Positions 39,301 to 51,300 of a stretch of 64,000 bases of DNA are shown in pieces. The stretch is from Stieleria varia. Its GTDB lineage: Bacteria; Planctomycetota; Planctomycetia; Pirellulales; Pirellulaceae. Position numbers and translations under genes: made by a program. The DNA is taken from the NCBI RefSeq assembly GCF_038443385.1, contig NZ_CP151726.1, forward strand, positions 6,572,001-6,636,000, read 5' to 3'. Each line of letters opens with the position of its first letter. The first letter of the stretch is position 1. The notes under the pieces are model-generated. The model worked only from the letters and a program-made list of their open reading frames with translations. It was not told the origin of the DNA and made no database searches.

Positions 39301-42300
39301 GCGAGTGTTGACTTTGCCAGCGTTGAAAGTCTGACGGGCGGATCTGCGAACGATCATTTCGTGATCCAGCCCCTGGCTGGCTTGAACGGAACGTTGGACG
39401 GTGGCCTCGGTCTGGAGGACCACTTGGACTACAGCGGGTGGATCTCAAGCGTTACGGTAAATTTTAATTCTGGAGCACTGAATTCCGGTCAATCGTACGG
39501 TGGATCGGTTGCCGGAATCGAACATGTCACGGGTGGTGGCGCTGGTGACATCCTCACCGGTAGGTCGTCCGACAACAATCGCATCCTTGGCCTGGGTGGT
39601 GCCGACACGATCGATGGCATGGGAGGCGATAACGTTTTGATCGGCGACCGAGCAATCATCACGCTGGCGTCGATCACGACTGAGTCTTTGCCAGGTGACG
39701 GCAGGGATGACATCTCAGCTGGTGATGGGCGGAATATTATCCTGGCTGGTAGCGGAGACGACAAAGTGACCGTGGGCAACGGCGACAACCGCGTGATGGG
39801 CGATCACGGTGTTGTCACGCTTTCGGGCGGTTTCGTCGTCGACATGGAAAGTTCACTTCTGAGTGGTGGTGACGACTGGATCACCTTTGGTGGCGGGAAT
39901 AATTTGGTCATCGGTGGCGATGGCAGCGACCGGATTACGGTGGGCTCCACAGGAACGACGGGCCGAAACGTGATCCTCGGCGATCGTGGCTCCATCGATC
40001 GTTTAGGTGCGAACACATCATCGGCGATCAGCGAACCGACGGTCGGTGCCGGATCGGACATCATCACAACCGGCGATGGCGTCGATGCCATCATCGGCGG
40101 TGGCAAAAGCGACACGATCAACGGTGGTGACGGCAATAATTATGTCTTGGGCGATGACGGCACCATCTTGTTCGCCGCAGGCTTGCCGGTCAATTCATCA
40201 TTGACTCCATCGGTCTTCGATGGCCACGACAACATCACAACCGGTGCCGGTCGCGATTTGATCTTCACCGGAAATGGCGAAAATACCGTGTTGGCTGGCG
40301 ATGGCATGGATGACGTCCTCGGTGGCAGCGGTATCGATGACATCGACGGTCAAGGCGGCAACGACTGGTTGGTCGGTTTGTTGGGCAATGACAAGATCAA
40401 AGGTGGCGTAGGTAACGATGTGCTCTTTGGCGGACTGCCTCTTGGAACACGCGCCGACTATGACGACACCGGTGACTTCACCACTCCATTGGAAGTCCAA
40501 GCGGTCGAATCACTGTACTCAACCGACAGCGATCCCGGGGAGTTTGGCCGAGCCAATGTGGCTGGAGGCAATGATGACAACTATGTGTTCACAACCCTGA
40601 TCACACCAATCATTGTCGCCGGCGTTTCGATTGATGGAACTGCCGGTGATGGTCGCGATGTTTTGGAAGGTGGTGATGACAACGATATTCTCTTTGGTGG
40701 CGCTGACGCGGACGATTTGCGGGGCGGCAGCGGTGTCGATTACTTGGACGCAGGTGCGGGACCGGATACCGCTGACGGTGAAGCCGGCGACGATGTGGTT
40801 CGTGGTGGCGAAGGCGGTGACGAGCTGCACGGCGGCGACGGCATTGATCAACTGATCGGCGACGGCGGCGACGACGAACTTCACGGGGAGTCTCGCCCCG
40901 GAAATCAGACCGGACAACGCTTGTTCGGCGGTCCCGGGCGTGACACGTTGTACGCGTTTGAGGGGACGGCCAATGTGCCGGGCGATCAATTGTTTGGCGA
41001 TGCGGGCGGCGACTTCTTGTATGGTGCCGGACAGTTTGAAGTTTTGATCGGTGGCAGCGGCAACGACTATGTCATTGGCCTCGGAGGCGCTGACCTCCTG
41101 ATGGGCGGTGGTGGCGAAGACCAACTCTTCGGCGGCGATGGCAACGATGAGATCTGGGGCGGCGCCGGAACTGACTATATCGACGGGCAATCTGGCGCCG
41201 ACGTGCAATACGGCGGCAGTGGGATCGACTTGTTTATCTTGCCCACCACGGTCACTGGCGCAGACACCATCGACGGTCATTTCGGCAACGCGAGCGAGGG
41301 GGACATTGCCGACGACAACGCGACCGATATTCTGGCGATCGATGGAACGACGGGTAACGACACCATTCTGATTGGCGAACAAGGCGGTCAAGCGTCCGTG
41401 CGTTACAACGGCATTGCCATCCCGGTCAACATGCTCGACGCCAACGGAAATCTGCTGATCGAACAGTTCCGTATCGCTGGTCTGGCCGGCAATGACACCA
41501 TCGGTTTCTACACGGAGTTGGCGATTCAGTCAGGGGCGATCGGGGTGGTCAGTGGCCTCAATCCAATTGACCTCTCTGCTCTTTCCGATCGTTCACGTGA
41601 CTTTGTCGGCGTCTTCGATGGCAACAGCGGAAACGATAAGCTCATCGGTAGTGACGGGCGGGACCGTCTCAGCGGCGGGATCGGCAGCGACACACTGTTT
41701 GGATTCCGTGGTGATGACCGTCTGTGGGGCGATGAAGGAGGCGGGCTGACCGGTGACCGCGACATCCTGTTTGCCGGAGGCGGCAACGATGACTTGATCG
41801 GCGGACAGGGCACGAATCAACTTTATGCGTGGACATTCGATCCATCCAGTGGAAACCAGTTCGGATTGTTTGTCGATGGAAGGGGAGATTTGGCCACCGA
41901 CGATGGTGATTTAGATGACGACGGGGTACTGGATGCCGATGAAGCGTCGCCGACAGGGCCGTACCGACAGCCCTACAGTCAGGAAGTCACTGGGCTGAAC
42001 CGAATTCTCGGTAGCGCCAACGATGACGAACTGTACGGCGGCACGACACTAGATTTCATGTACGGTAACGGCGGCGACGATACATTGTTCCGCGCTGACG
42101 GAACAACGTTTGAGTCTTCCGACGGCGGCGTCGCTGGTGAGCAGTGGAAAGACTACGCGAAAGAGTCTGATCAAGTTTGGTACATCGGTGGCAGCAACGC
42201 GTCGGATCAGATCAATGTGGATTTTGTGACTGAGCCAGGCTTTTTGACCGATCACCACTTGATCACCCGCCTTACCGACAACAACGGGAACTTCAGTTTC

Positions 42301-45300
42301 AGCGCCCAAGTTCGACTGGATTTCACGGCGACCGATAGCGAAGGCAACGCGGTGTGGAGTGCTAGAGACTTGCAGTTCAAACTCGATCAATTGCTCAGCG
42401 AATCCGATCCGGAGTCGCGCGGAGAAACGCTTGAAGACATCGCGACCGCCGCAACGCAATTCACGGACTCAGAGTTAATCGCTCAAATCCTGCCACCGGA
42501 AGGCGACTTCCTGGTGATTCTGATCGATGCACTTGGGGGCAACGATAGCATCACGGTGGGACCAACCGTACAGAAAACCGTTTGGATCGACGCAGGTGCA
42601 GGCGATGACATCGTTGACATCCGCAGCGGTAACGCGATCTTGGTGGATCGAGCAGAGAATTCATTAGGCTCAACTGGTTTGCGGGCTCGCAACGATGTGC
42701 CTGAGCAGGCGTTTCGGCTCGTTGAATCCAACGGCAGCATCGACCAATCGTTCGACGGACATGACCTGTCCGATGGCGTGGTAACGTTCACCGGCTTGAC
42801 GATGGACAATCCGAGCGACGTCGACTGGTACTCGTTCACGCTGTCGAATCCGACCACAACATCCAGCAGAATCGAATTGGCCAGCGGGTCACCGATCGAC
42901 GAACTGGGGCTTGAACTGTTCCGGCAGGATTCCGCGTCCAATCTGCCGCTGAGCGAGTCCAACCTGATCAAGCTGCAAACGGGAACTGCGAACGGAAACT
43001 CGTCCGAAATTGACCTCCAATATCAAGTCCGGGGTCGATACATTCGAATTCGTAATAACGGTACGGCAAGTCGTGAATTGCATCTGGGTGAACTAGAAGT
43101 CTTCGCTCCCGGCGTGACCCCGGCGGCAGGATACGATCCGACAAATGACTTGGCTCTCACCTCGTTGGGTGCCCATGTGGAGTCTTTCACGAGTTCGATT
43201 CTCCACGGAAATGCGACGAGCGTTCTGGATGGCGACAGCGAAGCAGGAGCAGCGGTCTTTACTCTACGGCCTGCGGTTGCGAACGAAATCGTTGTCGATT
43301 TAGGACAATCCATGGACATCGGCACCATTCGGCTGTGGCAGCGAAGTGACAATGGTGGTACACAGCATCGACTGTCTGATTTCAGCGTGTCCGTTCTCAC
43401 CGACGGCGGTGATGAACCTGGTGTCGTCGCGCAAGACTTTAGCCACCCAGGGCAAGTCCCCGATTTCTCCAACTCCGCTGTCAGCGACACGAACAGGGTT
43501 TTAGAAGCGGGCGTGGAATACTTGCTGAAAGTGACCAGTCCAAATGTCGTGCCGACGATTTATGACTTGCGCTTCAATCTGGACGGTCTGAGCGAATCGG
43601 AGATCGATACGAACGACAATCTGCTATCGATAAGCATGTCATTACGATCAGATACCGAGCGGCGTGATGTGATTCTGGGGGGCACCGGCAATGACATTCT
43701 CAGTGGCGGTGCTGGCGAAGACTGGATCTTTGGCAACGAGGGCAACGACGTTTTGACGGGTGGTCAAGACCGCAACGCGAGTGACCTGCTGTTCGGTGGC
43801 CCAGGCGATGACACGTTCCAGATCATCCCCGATGCGTTGCCCTTGCTGGGCAATCAACGGGGAACGAACTTCGACCCTGCAACCGAAACCTACCTGCCCA
43901 CCTTCAGCGAACAGCTCATTGGCGGCGAGGGGACCGACCGCGTGCTGTATCTGGGTGGCGATGTCGACCGTCGTGGATTCGATGTGCCGGACTACGTCTC
44001 GATGCGCTACAACACCGGGCTGCATCGATACGAGTTCACGAGTTTGGTTTGGGATATTGGTTTGCAAGAGTACCGAACAAAAACGGACTCATCGGGTCGA
44101 ACGGTATACGAACAACAGTTCATGTATTTTCAAACCCGCGACGTCGAGCAGACACATTTCTTGCTCGAGAATGGTGATGACGTTGTACGTTTGGATTCCG
44201 GTTTCCAATTCTTGCCGCTCGACGGAACGTTTGATGCCGGACGGTACGAAGAGTGGGGTATGGATCGAGGCGATTTCGAGCAAGGTGCGTTTGAGTCCAT
44301 TTTCATTGACGGCGGAGCTGGCGACGACTTCATCTTCGGCAGTCCCACCTCCGACGTGATCACAGGCGGACCTGGCGACGATTACATCGTCGGCGGATTA
44401 GGAAACGACGAAATTGATGGGGAAGGTGGCGCCGATGAGATCTACGGCAACCGTCCGAACCCCGCTCAACCAGTTGATCCTGCCTACCCATTTGCACCAA
44501 CGATTCCTAGCGATTTCCCGCAAACCAGCACTTTCGAACCGGAGCTTTTCAATCCCAAGTTCACGGTTCCAAATTTCACCACACCAACACTATCAGACTC
44601 AGGAATTGATATTCGTTCGACTGGTGAAGTCAGTGTTTCTAATTCATTTCAACTTCAAAACTCATCCGTCTCTGGCAACCTAACCAGCGTCATTCCGATT
44701 GGTGATTTCAATGGAGACGGCAACGACGATTTCATGGTTAACAGCGCAAGTATAAGCTACCTACTGTTCGAACCACTCAGTCTCCAGAATGTGCTGACGG
44801 TTTCGATGGAAGCCAACGTCATCATCCCGCATTCGGTATTTGGTGTTCCTGCACTTCGTAGTGCCGATGTCAATGGTGACGGCTTGTCCGACTTGGCTTT
44901 CATTCAAAGCCTGTCTGGTGATACGGAGATTACGGTCGTTTCCGGGTTTGAATCGCAAGACACTCGAAATTGGTCGAACTGGACACCGACAGATATTAAC
45001 AATCACGTTTTATCCAAAGTCTCGTTTCGCGATGTCTACCTAGGTGGCGCAAGCAACGTTTCCGTGGAACTGGTTGATTTTGTAGAGGAATCTGGAACGC
45101 AACTTGCGGACTTATTTGTCAAGGCAAACGATGCGAGTTTGACGTTGATGGACCTTGTCGATGATCAGATGATTGCATTTGTATTCTCCGGGAGTGATCT
45201 TAGTTCCAAGTCGAATCTCGGCATCATGGACCGAGTAGGCACGATCACGACGCAGTCAAACTCGCTATCTGCACTCACTTTAGTGGGCAACCACGATGGG

Positions 45301-48300
45301 TCTCGCGGAACATCGACGCTAGTCGCTGACAATCAACTCATCAATCGATACACGGGTGTGCAAAGTGCTGTCGTACAAAGCACGAACCCAGTCCCTCAAG
45401 CTTGGGTGCCGGGCATCGATTTCCAAATCACGCTTGAAGTATGTGAGGATGGAGATGCGTTCCCAAATTCCGGTATGTGCCTTGCTGGAGGCGATGACAA
45501 CTTCGGGTACCCAGAAGACGAGCGAATCAATCTGTTTGAAAGTCCGAATCCCGATCCATATCAAGTTCTGTTAGAGACGCTTGAAGAGCATGCTTTCAAT
45601 GATTACATCAACCTAACGCGGAACAACTCTATTTACACGTTTGAGACGATTGAGAAGCGGCCGAACGTGTCATTGAAGGTTACCGAAGCCTTCTCCTCAG
45701 CACTTGGTTTTACAAGTGGGCAAACGAACGATGGGCCCCCTGTTTATCCTGTATTTCCTTACCGTTGGGTTGTAGCTCAGCGGCCCTTTACACCAATCGC
45801 TGGAGAAGTGCTGTTTGAAATTGTAGGACTCGGAGGCCACATCGCCGTCAACGTTACCAATTCATCGACAATTGATAGTGTCATCAGCTTCCTCAATACA
45901 GAAATTGATACTCGCTTGGGAGGCTCCGAATATTTCGTTTCAAAGAGCATGGTAAATGGACAGGAGCATCTTGTCGTACTTCAAAATACTGAATACTCGA
46001 ACGAATTGCGTGTTAGCAAAGATCAAGTCAACACGTCAAGCTATTTTGGATATCCAAACCTCATTGATGAGAACCCCGACGGATTCTGGCGTGAAGGAAA
46101 CGGCATCAATCAGGGAATTTCACAGTTTGGTGCGCCGATTCTTGCGAATGACGATGTGCTCTACATTATCCAGGAGGCTCAGACTCACGATGGAGTGGTC
46201 GACCGACCGGTGGATTTGGGCGATCTGAACGGAGACGGCTATGGTGACATTGGCCTAATCCGAGACGATCGGATTCACTTGTTTTATGGTTCCAGCGACG
46301 CGTTGAGTGAGCAGCTTAATGTATCGCAAGATGACTTAACGTTCGATTTAACCGGCACCTCCATCCTCGATGTCGTTGGAGGAGATTTCAACGCCGATGG
46401 TAAACGCGATATAGCGGTAAGTTTTACGCCGAACGGTGAAACGGATTCCAAGGTATCACTTTTCTTCGATGTGGCAAACCTTGGTGTTACAGTGCGCCCA
46501 TCGGATGCACGAATGACATTAGTGGGCGAGTCAACCGGAGACGGTTTTGGAGTTCTCTCACCCGTTGGTGATTTAAATGCTGATGGAATCGATGATTTGG
46601 TAGTTGCGGCTCCGTTAGGAAGTCTCGGCGGTCGCCTTTACGTTATTTACGGAGCAGCATCCGCGCGCATCGATATTCCTTCGCAGTACGATGTTTTGGA
46701 GAACTTCAACGTCTCAGGCAGCGGGTCGTTTGTTGTTGATCGAGGCCATGGTCAAGCCGAGGTTTTCGACGACGGTGGTGAGCCATTTGAGATCGAAGCA
46801 GGCGACTCAGAACGCTGGTTCCAATTCACGACCCTCGGAGATGGGCAACCAGGCGATCTCATACGCTTGAACTCGAATGTTCGCGCGGATCTTGTGGATG
46901 AGTCGGGCCGATTGATCACCGAAAGCCAAACCATCATCGACTTGCGTTCGATTGAGGCTGGAACCTACTACCTACGTGTCAAACCATTTTTAAACGCCTC
47001 TCTGAACTATGATGCGGCCAACGCCAACGACGGTTCCCTGACGGTTTGGGAGAGTGGGAATCCGGTGTTTGACGCGAGTCTCGATCCGAGCGTTACGCTG
47101 GATACGAATGTGGTCAGTTCTAGCGGAATCACACAAGCTTATCGATTCAATGGCACTGGTGGGGCTGCCATTCCAAGCTTGCAAACCGCGAATGCGAACC
47201 CAGCCAGTGCGACTGCGGCATGGGAAGTGTGGTTCAGACCATCTGCTGTAACGGGGAAGCAAGTCCTGTTTGAGTCAGGACGAGGAGGCCTTGGGGGTCG
47301 TGGTGTATCCTTGACGCTGGATGGTGATAGGCTCGTTTTTGCTATACAAGATTTCGTTGATGGTTTTCCGAACGATCCAGTTCTTGCGACGCTGCAGTCT
47401 CTACCAATCGGCACCAGCGAGTTTACAAAGGCCCTGGCGGTTTACGAAAATCTCACGCCCACGAGCGGGATCATTTCTCTCTATATCGACGGCGAATTGG
47501 CCGATGCGCCGACGCTTGTGGAAATTGGGAACTGGTCAGGCAATAACGGCGCCGGCATTGGTCAAGCAAACTCACCCTCGCTCGGTGGGCTGCCAAACAG
47601 CTCCGGGTATGTGCCATTTGACGGGCACATCGCAGCGGTTCGATTCTACGAAACGGCAGACACGGGGCTTTTGCCTGCAGAATTCACGGTAGAATTCGAC
47701 GCGCCGATTCGTGGACAACAACAGATCATAGAAACCGATGCCAGTCCTGATCGCGACATTCTTCGCGGCGGTGATGGCAATGACATCATTGTTGGCAATC
47801 ACGGACTCGATCGATTTTTTGGCGGCAGTGGCGTTGATGTGATCACTGCGGAAGCGATCGAGGTTCGTGATGGTGATTTGGCGGATGTCGCACTGACGCC
47901 TGTGCCGGTCCCAGAACTCGTGCAAGGCAATACACCGTTACAGCTAGATCCAGTGATCATCGATGCTGACGCAATTCTGTCGGCTGGCGTGATGGAATTG
48001 CAGGCCGCGATCGCCACCCAGCTTGGACAGGCGGTGACAACATCGGCGACAGGCTTGCCGCGGGTGCACCGAGACATCCGAGCCAGTGAGCTTGAACAGT
48101 TAACATCACTCTTTGCTTCTGCACGCGGGATTCATGACCTTTCGATGTTGCGATTTATGCCAAATCTTGAAGTGCTAGATTTGAGTGGCAATGCAATTAC
48201 CGAGGATGAGCTACACCATATTGCGCAGCTAAAGAAGCTTCGCAGCTTGGATCTGTCTGACACGAACATTGATCCCACGTCACAGCGTACACTCGACATC

Positions 48301-51300
48301 ATTTCAGGCTTGCCGCTACTCGAAATGCTACATTTGCCTAACGGAGTTCCTGCGTCGTTCCCCATTTCAAGAAACCTTTCCGGGACCACCCAGGCCCGAA
48401 GTGCTCAAACGGCGGACATCGACGGTGACGGTGACTTGGACCTGGTCACCGCGTTTCAGTTGGGCAACACGGTTGCTTGGCATGAAAACAATGGTAATCA
48501 AAGCTTTACGATTCACCCAATTTCCACAACTGCGGATTCCGCGCAGGACGTTGCTACTGCAGATGTCGATGGCGATGGCGATTTGGATGTCGTCAGCGCG
48601 TCCTTTGATGATGACACCATTGCGTGGTACGAGAACAATGGAAGCCAATCATTTACGTTCCATGCAATCAGTACAACCGCCGATGGAGCGAGGAGTGTAC
48701 AAACGGGAGATTTGGACGGTGACGGCGATATCGATGTACTCAGCGCTTCACAGAACGATAACAAAATCGCGTGGTATGAGAATGTTGGTAACCAATCATT
48801 TCAACTCCATCTGATTACTACGTCTGCCAACGGGGCACACAGTGTTCACACGGCCGACGTTGACGGCGACGGTGATTTAGATGTACTGAGCGCATCCCGT
48901 TTTGATAATACGATCGCATGGTACAAGAACGACGGATCTGGGTCGTTCACCTCTCACGTAATCACAACCTCTGCGAACGATGCACGAGCCGTTCATTCGG
49001 CCGACCTTGACGGTGATGGAGACATAGATATCCTCAGTGCGTCATATTTGGACGATACCATCGCATGGTATGAAAACGACGGAAGCGAGTCGTTTACCCT
49101 ACATGTAATTAGCAATAACCAAGATGGTGCGATCGACGTCAACACCGCAGATATCGATGGCGACGGAGATCTGGATGTATTTAGCGCTTCAGAAAATGAT
49201 GATACGATTGCGTGGTTCGAGAACAATGGTAACAAATCATTCACTGCGCGTCTGGTCACCAACTTGGCCGACCGTGCGCAGAGCGTACATCTTGCGGACA
49301 TCGACGATGACGGCGATGCGGATGTTCTCATCGCTTCACTCTCCGGTTTCTCGTTAGTTTGGCATGAGAACGAGAATCAACCGTCCCCTGTGAATCTAGT
49401 TGTCAACGAAGGACAAACAATTGATGTTTACGGGACGTTGTTTAAAGCTAGCGACAATGGATCTGTGCCTTTGGTGGGGACATCCATCAACGGAACTGCG
49501 GTGGATACGCCCGTGTTCGTGCAGAACGTTGCTCCGACAATTTCAGCCCCTGTGATCACGAGTGCAACTGAAGGGCAGGTGATTAGTTTTGGTCCGGTAT
49601 TGAGAGGCTCATTTAGCGAGACTTGGTACTCGGGGACGTTTAACGATGACAGTCTGAATCCGATTGATCCGGTGACCAATCCCACAAGCTTGTTGAACCA
49701 GACACCTGTCCTTACGCAGATCTTGGATGAGCCGATGGATTGGGATCGTGCCGGTTTATCTTTCCGCGGCGGAGGTCTAGGAAACAGTTTCTTTGCCGCT
49801 GCTTTCATTGGAACGCTCGTGGTTGACGCTGCTGGATCAGGGGCTGCGTTGGAAGCAGGCGATATCACGTTTGGGGCGAGAAGTGATGACGCCACTTTCA
49901 TCTACGTTGATACCAATCGCGATGGAAAGTTTGACACGTCCGAGATCGTTGTTGACAACGGTGGTACTCACGGCTTGCAAGATCGTGTCGGCAGCATCAA
50001 TTTGGATGAGGGTAGATACGGGATCGCGATCGCCTACTACCAGGGCGGAGGAGGTGCTGGACTGACAGTCCGATATGCGCAAGGCCTGGTTCCACAAGCA
50101 GACTTTGGCAGCATGACGATCATCGATCCGTCAGACGTCGGGCAGTATTCGCTATGGAATCGGACCGACATCGATGTGCTTATCGATGGCAATACGATAG
50201 GAACCATCAAGATCTCCGATCCAGGATTGCTGGACGTTCCCGACTTGGTGGTCACCGCTAGCATCACCGATCCGTCTGGGCAGACGACCAGCTTGATCCC
50301 TCATGCCGCTGAATTTGACGACGAAGCGCTGCAACTGTCCAATGTCGTGCTTGATGGCGCGACAAACTACACAACGACATTTTGGTTGAAGACGACGAAG
50401 ACTGGCATTCAGTCAATCGTTAGTGGCGCGAACAAGACGCAAGCGAATGAGTTCTACGTCTATTTTTTGAATAGCACGACCTTTCGATTGCTTGAGAAAG
50501 GTAGTCTGGTAGCCCAGTGGAGCGGCTTGAATGACATTGCCGATGGTCAATATCGACATTTTGCCGTCGTCAGAAACCTAGACCAGAGCAGTGTCGAGCT
50601 CTACATCGATGGGGTGTCACAAGGGACGATGTCGGAACCGACAAGGTCGCCTCTCAACATCGATCCAGGCGGACTTTTTGTCGGTAGTGACCAAGACAGC
50701 CTGGCAGGAGGCTTCGATTCGTCACAATCGCTGCAGGGTTCGCTAGACGATTTGACGATCTGGAACCGTGCTCTCACACCCGATGAGATCGCAGGAATCC
50801 GCGACGGCGACATCGACACCTCCGACAATAATATGCGGTTGTATTTGCCCTTTGATGAAGGTGCCGGAGTCGTTGCCGCTGATCGAGGGCCGCTGGGCGT
50901 CGACGCTACGATTTCGACGATGCACGTCAGCGACGACTTTCTGGCAGAGTACCGATTTGACAACGGCACGGCAGATGACACAGCGAGCAACAACCATGGC
51001 ACATTGTCGGGGAATGCCACGATCCTCAGCGACTCCGCGCGTCCCGGAATGGTGGTCGAGTTGGATGGCGTAAGTGGCTATGTCGATCTGCCAAACTCGA
51101 TCTTGAATCCCGCCGAAGGTGCCGTGTCAGCTTGGTTCAAATTGGACAATTCGCCTACTGGAACTGAGTACATATTCGGCAACCAGAATGGTGCGGGTGG
51201 AGATCGCGTTTACCTTTTTGTCAACGCATCGAATCAGTTTGGAGCCCGCTTGGATGACAGCCCCAGCTTCGGCTTCGCAACTGTCTCGCCTGGAACTTGG

